Part shown: positions 1-11,331 of the stretch, piece after piece
Layout: each line of letters opens with the position of its first letter
Position numbering within the stretch: position 1 is the stretch's first letter
Assembly (NCBI RefSeq): GCF_051020975.1
Contig: NW_027478162.1
Coordinates: 1,920,501-1,984,500, forward strand
Direction of reading: 5' to 3'
DNA: 64,000 bases
Source: Osmia lignaria lignaria
Lineage: Eukaryota > Arthropoda > Insecta > Hymenoptera > Megachilidae
Notes under the pieces: model-generated
The model's database searches: none
Told to the model about the DNA's origin: nothing
The model's input: the letters and a program-made list of their open reading frames with translations, nothing else
Translations under genes and position numbers: made by a program

Positions 1-66
1 AAACATAATTCTCTACAAAAAACCTCTCTTAACATTTTGCCATAGCTCGCTTCGTTTCCGAGATAT
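1..66 (+). repeat. Partial monomer at left edge
   Basis: These 66 bases are the 3' end of a monomer cut by the window edge: the A-run, CTCTTAACATTTTGCC, the AGCTCGCTTCG box and CCGAGATAT. It carries CCTCTCTT where most units have GGTCTCTT or CGTCTCTT. The array therefore continues to the left. Confidence 0.95.
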
Positions 67-1393
67 TTGCAGATTCAGCTCAAAGGAACGGGCCTGACGG
101 ACATATTTCGAGATATTTCTTCTTCTTGTTGTTCTTCTTCTGCACAGCTAAGCTGGAAGTGGCATTTGCAGCTCGCAATAGTGCAGAGTTATCTCAAAGA
201 AAGGGGCCACGGTGTTTCTGTATCTCTACTATGTTGGTGCGGCTTCGGAACTTTTAAATATCTTGATATATCTCGAGAACTACGCGTCTGATCAAAAAAT
301 ATCATAGAACATAAAAAGTAGGAAACATAATTCTCTACAAAAAAGGTCTCTTAACATTTTGCCATAGCTCGCTTGGTTTCCCAGATATTTGCAGATTTAT
401 CTCAAGGGAAGGGGCCTGACGGACATATTTCGAGATATTTCTTCTTCTTGTTGTTCTTCTGCACAGCTAAGCTAGAAGTGGCATTTGCGGCTCGCACTAG
501 TGCAGAGTTATCTCAAAGAAAGGGTTCCACGGTGTTTCTGTATCTCTATTATGTTGGTGCGGCTTCGGAACTTTTAAATATCTTGATATATCTCGAGAAC
601 TACGCATCTGATCAAAAAATATCATAGAACATAAATAGTAGGAAACTTAATTCTCTACAAAAAAGGTCTCTCAACATTTTGCCATAGCTCGCTTCGTTTC
701 CGAGATATTTGCAGATTTATCTCAAGGGAAGGGGCCTGACGGACATATTTCGAGATATTTCTTCTTCTTGTTGTTCTTCTTCTGCACAGCTAAGCTGTAA
801 GTGGCATTTGCAGCTCGCAATAGTGCAGAGTTATCTCAAAGAAAGGGGCCACGGTGTTTCTGTATCTCTATTATGTTGGTGCGGCTTCGGAACTTTTAAA
901 TATCTTGATATATCTCGAGAACTACGCATCTGATCAAAAAATATCATAGAACATAAATAGTAGGAAACTTAATTCTCTACAAAAAAGGTCTCTCAACATT
1001 TTGCCATAGCTCGCTTCGTTTCCGAGATATGTGCAGATTTATCTCAAGGGAAGGGGCCTGACGGACATATTTCGAGATATTTCTTCTTCTTGTTGTTCTT
1101 CTTCTGCACAGCTAAGCTGGAAGTGGCATTTGCAGCTCGCAATAGTACAGAGTTATCTCAAAGAAAGGGGCCACGGTGTTTCTGTATCTCTATTATGTTC
1201 GTGCGGCTTCGGAACTTTTAAATATCTTGATATATCTCGAGAACTACGCGTCTGATCAAAAAATATCATAGAACATAAAAAGTAGGAAACATAATTCTCT
1301 ACAAAAAAGGTCTCTTAACATTTTGCCATAGCTCGCTTGGTTTCCGGGATATTTGCAGATTTATCTCAAGGGAAGGGGCCTGACGGACATATT

Positions 1394-1552
1394 TCGAGAT
1401 ATTTCTTCTTCTTGTTGTTCTTCTTCTGCACAGCTAAGCTGGAAGTGGCATTTGCGGCTCGCACTAGTGCAGAGTTATCTCAAAGAAAGGGGCCACGGTG
1501 TTTCTGTATCCCTATTATGTTGGTGCGGCTTCGGAACTTTTAAATATCTCGA
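1394..1552. repeat. 11 bp inverted repeat spanning half the monomer
   Basis: TCGAGATATTT (1394-1404) is the exact reverse complement of AAATATCTCGA (1542-1552), with 137 bp between. Units of the CTCGAAAAC end type have this perfect form. The other main type reads AAATATCTTGA, one change that would be a G-U pair in RNA. Whether it folds is not known. Confidence 0.55.
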
Positions 1553-2284
1553 TATATCTCGAAAACTACGCTTCTGATCAAAAAATATCATAGAACATAA
1601 ATTGTAGGGAACATAATTCTCTACAAAAAACGTCTCTTAACATTTTGCCATAGCTCGCTTGGTTTCCGAGATATTTGCAGATTTATCTCAAGGGAAGGGG
1701 CCTGACGGACATATTTCGAGATATTTCTTCTTCTTGTTGTTCTTCTTCTGCACAGCTAAGCTGGAAGTGGCATTTGCGGCTCGCACTAGTGCAGAGTTAT
1801 CTCAAAGAAAGGGGCCACGGTGTTTCTGTATCCCTATTATGTTGGTGCGGCTCCGGAACTTTTAAATATCTCGATATATCTCGAAAACTACGCTTCTGAT
1901 CAAAAAATATCATAGAACATAAATTGTAGGAAACATAATTCTCTACAAAAAACGTCTCTTAACATTTTGCCATAGCTCGCTTCGTTTCCGAGATATTTGC
2001 AGATTCAGCTCAAAGGAACGGGCCTGACGGACATATTTCGAGATATTTCTTCTTCTTGTTGTTCTTATTCTGCACAGCTAAACTGGAAGTGGCATTTCCA
2101 GCTCGCAATAGTGCAGAGTTATCTCAAAGAAAGGGGCCACGGTGTTTCTGTATCTCTATTATGTTGGTGCGGCTTCGGAACTTTTAAATATCTTGATATA
2201 TCTCGAGAACTACGCGTCTGATCAAAAAATATCATAGAAGGTAAAAAGTAGGAAACTTAATTCTCTACAAAAAAGGTCTCTTAA

Positions 2285-2464
2285 CATTTTGCCATAGCTC
2301 GCTTCGTTTCCGAGATATTTGCAGATTTATCTCAAGGGAAGGGGCCTGACGGACATATTTCGAGATATTTCTTCTTCTTGTTGTTCTTCTTCTGCACAGC
2401 TAAGCTGGAAGTGGCATTTGCAGCTCGCAATAGTGCAGAGTTATCTCAAAGAAAGGGGCCACGG
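2285..2464 (+). repeat. Internal duplication inside the monomer (copies a and b)
   Basis: Two stretches of the unit are related. Copy a runs 2285-2352 across the unit boundary, copy b 2415-2464. In order both show CATTT(T)GC, AGCTCGC, then a 27-base core (2320-2346 and 2434-2460) matching at 24 of 27 positions: TGCAGA, TTATCTCAA, then GAAGGGGCC against AAAGGGGCC. ACGG follows in both. Copy a has a longer spacer between AGCTCGC and TGCAGA (21 against 7 bases). The cores lie 114 bp apart. The same arrangement occurs in all units, so the duplication predates amplification of the array. Confidence 0.8.
2368..2393 (+). repeat. TTC/TTG pyrimidine-rich microsatellite tract
   Basis: Each monomer has a tract built from TTC and TTG triplets. 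Its length and order vary: three bases are missing in the units at 389, 39343 and 41595; units at 20024, 22600, 23244, 23888, 25176, 25820 and 27430 read TTCTTGTTGTTGTTC; and 19380 has a further arrangement. Replication slippage is the simple explanation for how the alleles arose, and copying by duplication for their spread. Confidence 0.75.
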
Positions 2465-2540
2465 TGTTTCTGTATCTCTATTATGTTGGTGCGGCTTCGG
2501 AACTTTTAAATATCTTGATATATCTCGAGAACTACGCATC

Positions 2541-2600
2541 TGATCAAAAAATATCATAGAACATAAATAGTAGGAAACTTAATTCTCTACAAAAAAGGTC
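2541..2600 (+). repeat. A-tract-rich segment of the monomer
   Basis: After TGATCA there are A-runs at 2546-2551, 2565-2567, 2575-2577 and 2591-2596, with spacings of about 10 to 20 bp. Every unit has this layout with small changes (AAAAAG, AAATTG, AACTTG and AAATAG alleles). Spacing near the helical repeat can bend DNA; here it is only suggestive. Confidence 0.4.
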
Positions 2601-5600
2601 TCTCAACATTTTGCCATAGCTCGCTTCGTTTCCGAGATATTTGCAGATTCAGCTCAAAGGAACGGGCCTGACGGACATATTTCGAGATATTTCTTCTTCT
2701 TGTTGTTCTTCTTCTGCACAGCTAAACTGGAAGTGGCATTTCCAGCTCGCAATAGTGCAGAGTTATCTCAAAGAAAGGGGCCACGGTGTTTCTGTATCTC
2801 TATTATGTTGGTGCGGCTTCGGAACTTTTAAATATCTTGATATATCTCGAGAACTACGCGTCTGATCAAAAAATATCATAGAAGGTAAAAAGTAGGAAAC
2901 TTAATTCTCTACAAAAAGGGTCTCTTAACATTTTGCCATAGCTCGCTTCGTTTCCGAGATATTTGCAGATTTATCTCAAGGGAAGGGGCCTGACGGACAT
3001 ATGTCGAGATATTTCTTCTTCTTGTTGTTCTTCTTCTGCACAGCTAAGCTGGAAGTGGCATTTGCAGCTCGCAATAGTGCATAGTTATCTCAAAGAAAGG
3101 GGCCACGGTGTTTCTGTATCTCTCTTATGTTGGTGCGGCATCGGAACTTTTAAATATCTTGATATATCTCGAGAACTACGCGTCTGATCAAAAAATATCA
3201 TAGAACATAAAAAGTAGGAAACTCAATTCTCTACAAATAAGGTCCCTTAACATTTTGCCATAGCTCGCTTCGTTTCCGAGATATTTGCAGATTTATCTCA
3301 AGGGAAGGGGCCTGACGGACATATTTCGAGATATTTCTTCTTCTTGTTGTTCTTCTTCTGCACAGCTAAGCTGGAAGTGGCATTTGCAGCTCGCAATAGT
3401 GCAGAGTTATCTCAAAGAAAGGGGCCACGGTGTTTCTGTATCTCTATTATGTTGGTGCGGCTTCGGAACTTTTAAATATCTTGATATATCTCGAGAACTA
3501 CGCATCTGATCAAAAAATATCATAGAACATAAATAGTAGGAAACTTAATTCTCTACAAAAAAGGTCTCTCAACATTTTGCCATAGCTCGCTTCGTTTCCG
3601 AGATATTTGCAGATTTATCTCAAGGGAAGGGGCCTGACGGACATATTTCGAGATATTTCTTCTTCTTGTTGTTCTTCTTCTGCACAGCTAAGCTGGAAGT
3701 GGCATTTGCAGGTCGCAATAGTGCAGAGTTATCTCAAAGAAAGGGGCCACGGTGTTTCTGTATCTCTATTATGTTGGTGCGGCTTCGGAACTTTTAAATA
3801 TCTTGATATATCCCGAGAACTACGCATCTGATCAAAAAATGTCATACAACATAAAAAGTAGGAAACTTAATCTCTACAAAAAAGGTCTCTTAACATTTTG
3901 CCATAGCTCGCTTCGTTTCCGAGATATTTGCAGATTTATCTCAAGGGAAGGGGTCTGACGGACATATTTCGAGATATTTCTTCTTCTTGTTGTTCTTCTT
4001 CTGCACAGCTAAGCTGGAAGTGGCATTTGCAGCCCGCAATAGTGCAGAGTTACCTCAAAGAAAGGGGCCACGGTGTTTCTGTATCTCTACTATGTTGGTG
4101 CCGCTCCGGAACTTTTAAATATCTGGATATATCTCGAGAACTACGCATCTGATCAAAAAATATCATAGAACATAAAAAGTAGGAAACTTAATTCTCTACA
4201 AAAAAGGTCTCTTAACATTTTGCCATAGCTCGCTTCGTTTCCGAGATATTTGCAGATTTATCTCAAGGGAAGGGGCCTGACGGACATATTTCGAGATATT
4301 TCCTCTTCTTGTTGTTCTTCTTCTGCACAGCTAAGCTGGAAGTGGCATTTGCAGCGCGCAATAGTGCAGAGTTATCTCAAAGAAAGGGGCCACGGTGTTT
4401 CGGTATCTCTGTTATGTTGGTGCGGCTTCGGAACTTTTAAATATCTTGATATATCTCGAGAACTACGCATCTGATCAAAAAATATCATAGAAGATAAAAA
4501 CTAGGAAACTTAATTCTCTACAAAAAAGGTCTCTTAACATTTTGCCATAGCTCGCTTCGTTTCCGAGATATATGTAGATTTATCTCAAGGGAAGGGGCCT
4601 GACGGACATATTTCGAGATATTTCTTCTTCTTGTTGTTCTTCTTCTGCACAGCTAAGCTGGAAGTGGCATTTGCAGCTCGCAATAGTGCAGAGTTATCTC
4701 AAAGAGAGGGGCCACGGTGTTTCTGTATCTCTATTATGTTGGTGCGGCGTCGGAACTTTTAAATATCTTGATATATCTCGAGAACTACGCATCTGATCAA
4801 AAAATATCATAGAAGATGAAAAGTAGGAAACTTAATTCTCTACAAAAAAGGTCTCTTAGCATTTTGCCATAGCTCACTTCGTTTCCGAGATATTTGCAGA
4901 TTTATCTCAAGGGAAGGGGCCTGACGGACATATTTCGAGATATTTCTTCTTCTTGTTGTTCCACTTCTGCACAGCTAAGCTGGAAGTGGCATTTACAGCT
5001 CGCAATAGTGCAGAGTTATCTCAAAGAAAGGGGCCACGGTGTTTCTGTATCTCTATTATGTTGGTGCGGCTTCGGAACTTTTAAATATCTTGATATATCT
5101 CGAGAACTACGCATCTGATCAAAAAATATCATAGAACATAAAAAGTAGGAAACTTAATTCTCTACAAAAAATGTCTCTTAACATTTTGCCATAGCTCGCT
5201 TCGTTTCCGAGATATTTGCAGATTTATCTCAAGGGAAGGGGCCTGACGGACATATTTCGAGATACTTCTTCTTCTTGTTGTTCTTCTTCTGCACAGCTAA
5301 GCTGGAAGTGGCATTTGCGGCTCGCACTAGTGCAGAGTTATCTCAAAGAAAGGGGCCACGGTGTTTCTGTATCTCTATTATGTTGGTGCGGCTTCGGAAC
5401 TTTTAAATATCTCGATATATCTCGAAAACTACGCTTCTGCTCAAAAAATATCATAGAACATAAAAAGTAGAAAACTTAATTCTCTACAAAAAAGGTCTCT
5501 CAACATTTTGCCATAGCTCGCTTCGTTTCCGAGATATATGCAGATTTATCTCAAGGGAAGGGGCCTGACGGACATATTTCGAGATACTTCTTCTTCTTGT

Positions 5601-5859
5601 TGTTCTTCTTCTGCACAGCTAAGCTGGAAGTGGCATTTGCGGCTCGCACTAGTGCAGAGTTATCTCAAAGAAAGGGGCCACGGTGTTTCTGTATCTCTAT
5701 TATGTTGGTGCGGCTTCGGAACTTTTAAATATCTCGATATATCTCGAAAACTACGCTTCTGCTCAAAAAATATCATAGAACATAAAAAGTAGAAAACTTA
5801 ATTCTCTACAAAAAAGGTCTCTCAACATTTTGCCATAGCTCGCTTCGTTTCCGAGATAT

Positions 5860-6180
5860 ATGCAGATTTATCTCAAGGGAAGGGGCCTGACGGACATATT
5901 TCGAGATATTTCTTCTTCTTGTTGTTCTTCTTCTGCGCAGCTAAGCTGGAAGTGGCATTGCAGCTCGCAATAGTGCAGAGTTATCTCAAGGAAAGGGGCG
6001 ACGGTGTTTCTGTATCTCTATTATGTTGGTGCGGCTTCGAAACTTTTAAATATCTAGATATATCTCGAGAACTACGCATCTGATCAAAAAATATCATAAA
6101 ACATAAAAAGTAGGAAACTTAATTCTCTACAAAAAAGGTCTCTTAACATTTTGCCATAGCTCGCTTCGTTTCCGAGATAT
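5860..6180 (+). repeat. Deletion-marked monomer, 321 bp
   Basis: One T is missing in GGCATTGCAG. The unit also has CTGCGCAGC, CTCAAGGAAAGG, GGCTTCGAAAC, ATCTAGATAT and CATAAAACAT. All six differences recur together at 7469 and 11332, so these three units descend from one ancestor by block duplication. The 5860 unit alone has GGGGCGACGG. Confidence 0.85.
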
Positions 6181-6495
6181 TTGCAGATTTATCTCAAGGG
6201 AAGGGGCCTGACGGACATATTTCGAGATATTTCTTCTTCTTGTTGTTCTTCTTCTGCACAGCTAAGCTGGATGTGGCATTTGCGGCTCGCACTAGTGCAG
6301 AGTTATCTCAAAGAAAGGGGCCACGGTGTTTCTGTATCTCTATTATGTTGGTGCGGCTTCGGAACTTTTAAATATCTCGATATATCTCGAAAACTACGCT
6401 TCTGCTCAAAAAATATCATAGAACATAAAAAGTAGAAAACTTAATTCTCTACAAAAAAGGTCTCTCAACATTTTGCCATAGCTCGCTTCGTTTCC

Positions 6496-6517
6496 GAGAT
6501 ATATGCAGATATATCTC
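6496..6517. repeat. Perfect 9 bp inverted repeat, loop GCAG
   Basis: Arms GAGATATAT and ATATATCTC flank GCAG. Two common substitutions together make it: GATATATG in place of GATATTTG, and CAGATATATC in place of CAGATTTATC. Most units have only 6 or 7 paired bases here. The same perfect form occurs at 11968-11989. Confidence 0.7.
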
Positions 6518-7468
6518 AAGGGAAGGGGCCTGACGGACATATTTCGAGATATTTCTTCTTCTTGTTGTTCTTCTTCTGCACAGCTAAGCTGGAAGTGGCA
6601 TTTGCAGCTCGCAATTGTGCAGAGTTATCTCAAAGAGAGGGGCCACCGTGTTTCTGTATCTCTATTATGTTGGTGCGGCTTCGGAACTTTTAAATATCTT
6701 GATATATCTCGAGAACTACGCATCTGATCAAAAAATATCATAGAAGATAAAAACTAGGAAACTTAATTCTCTACAAAAAAGGTCTCTGAACATTTTGCCA
6801 TAGCTCGCTTCGTTTCCGAGATATTTGCAGATATATCTCAAGGGAAGGGGCCTGACGGACATATTTCGAGATATTTCTTCTTCTTGTTGTTCCACTTCTG
6901 CACAGCTAAGCTGGAAGTGGCATTTACAGCTCGCGATAGTGCAGAGTTATCTCAAAGAAAGGGGCCACGGTGTTTCTGTATCTCTATTATGTTGGTGCGG
7001 CTTCGGAACTTTTAAATATCTTGATATATCTCGAGAACTACGCATCTGATCAAAAAATATCATAGAACATAAAAAGTAGGAAACTTAATTCTCTACAAAA
7101 AATGTCTCTTAACATTTTGCCATAGCTCGCTTCGTTTCCGAGATATTTGCAGATTTATCTCAAGGGAAGGGGCCTGACGGACATATTTCCAGATACTTCT
7201 TCTTCTTGTTGTTCTTCTTCTGCACAGCTAAGCTGGAAGTGGCATTTGCGGCTCGCACTAGTGCAGAGTTATCTCAAAGAAAGGGGCCACGGTGTTTCTG
7301 TATCTCTATTATGTTGGTGCGGCTTCGGAACTTTTAAATATCTCGATATATCTCGAAAACTACGCTTCTGCTCAAAAAATATCATAGAACATAAAAAGTA
7401 GAAAACTTAATTCTCTACAAAAAAGGTCTCTCAACATTTTGCCATAGCTCGCTTCGTTTCCGAGATAT

Positions 7469-7789
7469 ATGCAGATTTATCTCAAGGGAAGGGGCCTGAC
7501 GGACATATTTCGAGATATTTCTTCTTCTTGTTGTTCTTCTTCTGCGCAGCTAAGCTGGAAGTGGCATTGCAGCTCGCAATAGTGCAGAGTTATCTCAAGG
7601 AAAGGGGCCACGGTGTTTCTGTATCTCTATTATGTTGGTGCGGCTTCGAAACTTTTAAATATCTAGATATATCTCGAGAACTACGCATCTGATCAAAAAA
7701 TATCATAAAACATAAAAAGTAGGAAACTTAATTCTCTACAAAAAAGGCCTCTTAACATTTTGCCATAGCTCGCTTCGTTTCCGAGATAT
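7469..7789 (+). repeat. Deletion-marked monomer, second copy
   Basis: This copy has the same one-base deletion and five linked substitutions as the unit at 5860, 1609 bp (five monomers) away. The preceding unit (7147) resembles the one preceding 5860, while the following unit (7790) does not match the one at 6181, which places a recombination edge after it. Confidence 0.85.
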
Positions 7790-10700
7790 TTGCAGATTTA
7801 TCTCAAGGGAAGGGGCCTGACGGACATATTTCGAGATATTTCCTCTTCTTGTTGTTCTTCTTCTGCGCAGCTAAGCTGGAAGTGGCATTTGCAGCTCGCA
7901 ATTGTGCAGAGTTATCTCATAGAGAGGGGCCACGGTGTTTCTGTATCTCTATTATGTTGGTGCGGCTTCGGAACTTTTAAATATCTTGATATATCTCGAG
8001 AACTACGCATCTGATCAAAAAATATCATAGAAGATAAAAACTAGGAAACTTAATTCTCTACAAAAAAGGTCTCTGAACATTTTGCCATAGCTCGCTTCGT
8101 TTCCGAGATATTTGCAGATATATCGCAAGGGAAGGGGCCTGACGGACATATTTCGAGATATTTCTTCTTCTTGTTGTTCCACTTCTGCACAGCTAAGCTG
8201 GAAGTGGCATTTACAGCTCGCAATAGTGCAGAGTTATCTCAAAGAAAGGGGCCACGGTGTTTCTGTATCTCTATTATGTTGGTGCGGCTTCGGAACTTTT
8301 AAATATCTCGATATATCTCGAAAACTACGCTTCTGCTCAAAAAATATCATAGAACATAAAAAGTAGAAAACTTAATTCTCTACAAAAAAGGTCTCTCAAC
8401 ATTTTGCCATAGCTCGCTTCGTTTCCGAGATATATGCAGATTTATCTCAAGGGAAGGGGCCTGACGGACATATTTCGAGATATTTCTTCTTCTTGTTGTT
8501 CTTCTTCTGCACAGCTAAGCTGGAAGTGGCATTTGCAGCTCGCAATTGTGCAGAGTTATCTCAAAGAGAGGGGCCACGGTGTTTCTGTATCTCTATTATG
8601 TTGGTGCGGCTTCGGAACTTTTAAATATCTTGATATATCTCGAGAACTACGCATCTGATCAAAAAATATCATAGAAGATAAAAACTAGGAAACTTAATTC
8701 TCTACAAAAAAGGTCTCTGAACATTTTGCCATAGCTCGCTTCGTTTCCGAGATATTTGCAGATATATCTCAAGGGAAGGGGCCTGACGGACATATTTCGA
8801 GATATTTCTTCTTCTTGTTGTTCCACTTCTGCACAGCTAAGCTGGAAGTGGCATTTACAGCTCGCAATAGTGCAGAGTTATCTCAAAGAAAGGGTCCACG
8901 GTGTTACTGTATCTCTATTATGTTGGTGCGGCTTCGAAACTTTTAAATATCTAGATATATCTCGAGAACTACGCATCTGATCAAAAAATATCATAAAACA
9001 TAAAAAGTAGGAAACTTAATTCTCTACAAAAAAGGTCTCTTAACATTTTGCCATAGCTCGCTTCGTTTCCGAGATATTTGCAGATTTATCTCAAGGGAAG
9101 GGGCCTGACGGACATATTTCGAGATATTTCTTCTTCTTGTTGTTCTTCTTCTGCACAGCTAAGCTGGATGTGGCATTTGCGGCTCGCACTAGTGCAGAGT
9201 TATCTCAAAGAAAGGGGCCACGGTGTTTCTGTATCTCTATTATGTTGGTGCGGCTTCGGAACTTTTAAATATCTCGATATATCTCGAAAACTATGCTTCT
9301 GATCAAAAAATATCATAGAACCTAAATTGTAGGATACATAATTCTCTACAGAAAAGGTCTCTTAACATTTTGCCATAGCTCGTTTCGTTTCCGAGATATT
9401 TGCAGATATATCTCAAGGGAAGGGGCCTGACGGACATATTTCGAGATATTTCTTCTTCTTGTTGTTCTTCTTCTGCACAGCTAAACTGGAAGTGGCGTTT
9501 CCAGCTCGCAATAGCGCAGAGTTATCTCAAAGAAAGGGGCCACGGTGTTTCTGTATCTCTATTATGTTGGTGCGGCTTCTGAACTTTTAAATATCTTGAT
9601 ATATCTCGAGAACTACCCATCTGATCAAAAAATATCATAGAACATAAAAAGTAGGAAACTTAATTCTCTACAAATAAAGTCTCTTAACATTTTGCCATAG
9701 CTCGCTTCGTTTCCGAGATATTTGCAGATTTATCTCAAGGGAAGGGGCCTGACGGACATATTTCGAGATATTTCTTCTTCTTGTTGTTCTTCTTCTGCAC
9801 AGCTAAGCTGGAAGTGGCATTTGCGGCTCGCACTAGTGCAGAGTTATCTCAAAGAAAGGGGCCACGGTGTTTCTGTATCTCTATTATGTTGGTGCGGCTT
9901 CGGAACTTTTAAATATCTCGATATATCTCGAAAACTACGCTTCTGATCAAAAAATGTCATAGAACATAAATTGTAGGAAACATAATTCTCTACAAAAAAC
10001 GTCTCTTAACATTTTGCCATAGCTCGCTTCGTTTCCGAGATATTTGCAGATTCAGCTCAAAGGAACGGGCCTGACGGACATATTTCGAGATATTTCTTCT
10101 TCTTGTTGTCCTTCCTCTGCACAGCTAAGCTGGAAGTGGCATTTGCAGCTCGCAATAGTGCAGAGTTATCTCAAAGAGAGGGGCCACGGTGTTTCTGTAT
10201 CTCTATTATGTTGGTGCGGCGTCGGAACTTTTAAATATCTTGATATATCTCGAGAACTACGCATCTGATCAAAAAATATCATAGAAGATGAAAAGTAGGA
10301 AACTTAATTCTCTACAAAAAAGGTCTCTTAGCATTTTGCCATAGCTCACTTCGTTTCCGAGATATTTGCAGATTTATCTCAAGGGAAGGGGCCTGACGGA
10401 CATATTTCGAGATATTTCTTCTTCTTGTTGTTCTTCTTCTGCACAGCTAAGCTGGAAGTGGCATTTGCAGCTCGCAATTGTGCAGAGTTATCTCAAAGAG
10501 AGGGGCCACGGTGTTTCTGTATCTCTATTATGTTGGTGCGGCTTCGGAACTTTTAAATATCTTGATATATCTCGAGAACTACGCATCTGATCAAAAAATA
10601 TCATAGAAGATAAAAACTAGGAAACTTAATTCTCTACAAAAAAGGTCTCTGAACATTTTGCCATAGCTCGCTTCGTTTCCGAGATATTTGCAGATATATC

Positions 10701-11331
10701 TCAAGGGAAGGGGCCTGACGGACATATTTCGAGATATTTCTTCTTCTTGTTGTTCCACTTCTGCACAGCTAAGCTGGAAGTGGCATTTACAGCTCGCAAT
10801 AGTGCAGAGTTATCTCAAAGAAAGGGGCCACGGTGTTTCTGTATCTCTATTATGTTGGTGCGGCTTCGGAACTTTTAAATATCTTGATATATCTCGAGAA
10901 CTACGCATCTGATCAAAAAATATCATAGAACATAAAAAGTAGGAAACTTAATTCTCTACAAAAAATGTCTCTTAACATTTTGCCATAGCTCGCTTCGTTT
11001 CCGAGATATTTGCAGATTTATCTCAAGGGAAGGGGCCTGACGGACATATTTCGAGATATTTCTTCTTCTTGTTGTTCTTCTTCTGCACAGCTAAACTGGA
11101 AGTGGCATTTCCAGCTCGCAATAGTGCAGAGTTATCTCAAAGAAAGGGGCCACGGTGTTTCTGTATCTCTATTATGTTGGTGCGGCTTCGGAACTTTTAA
11201 ATATCTTGATATATCTCGAGAACTACGCATCTGATCAAAAAATATCATAGAAGATAAAAAGTAGGAAACTTAATTCTCTACAAAGAAGGTCTCTTAACAT
11301 TTTGCCATAGCTCGCTTCGTTTCCGAGATAT

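Larger units (their letters stand above)
2319..2640 (+). repeat. Reference monomer (322 bp)
   Basis: This unit has a common form of every variable site and appears identical to the unit at 3285. In order it holds: the core of internal copy a (2320-2346); a TTC/TTG pyrimidine tract (2368-2393); CAGCTAAGCTG (2398-2408); internal copy b (2415-2464); a palindrome-rich AT segment with TTTAAA, GATATATC, CTCGAG and TGATCA (2505-2546); an A-tract-rich part (2546-2600); and CATTTTGCC with AGCTCGC and CCGAGATAT leading into the next unit. Another unit of the same neighbourhood (709-1030) has 127 G+C of 322 (39%). The length is close to two nucleosome repeats, a common size for satellites, which is general knowledge and not evidence of function. 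Confidence 0.9.
67..4571 (+). repeat. Neighbourhood A: mixed monomers
   Basis: Fourteen monomers. Three (67, 1997, 2641) carry the diverged start CAGATTCAGCTCAAAGGAAC in place of CAGATTTATCTCAAGGGAAG. Those at 1353 and 1675 are near-identical neighbours with GCGGCTCGCACTAGTG and the CTCGAAAAC end type. The unit at 389 is the most irregular: three bases lost from the TTC tract and one gained in AAGGGTTCC, giving 320 bp. The unit at 3607 lost one T in TTAATCTCTAC. No regular HOR is evident here beyond alternation of types. Confidence 0.75.

Noticed and set aside
389..708. Fragment of a different repeat family
   Set aside because: The unit is 320 bp because of a three-base loss in the TTC tract and a one-base gain; otherwise it aligns throughout with the monomer.
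2305..2330. CENP-B box (TTCG....A..CGGG)
   Set aside because: TTCGTTTCCGAGATA and TTCGAGATATTTCTT share only the TTCG start (and one A in the second); the CGGG part is missing.
2291..2330. tRNA-like Pol III A and B boxes
   Set aside because: TAGCTCGCTTCG and GTTTCCGAG do not fit the A-box or B-box consensus; there is no cloverleaf.
2345..2352. Hammerhead ribozyme core in the satellite transcript
   Set aside because: CTGACGG and CTGATCA do not fit the CUGANGA core, and no matching GAAA with flanking helices was found.
2319..2543. Protein-coding gene family of 74-residue proteins in tandem
   Set aside because: Nearly all lack an ATG start, some 20 units are broken by stops, frameshifts or loss of the start, variants are mostly nonsynonymous, and no domain is recognisable. 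The frame is a consequence of the repeat.
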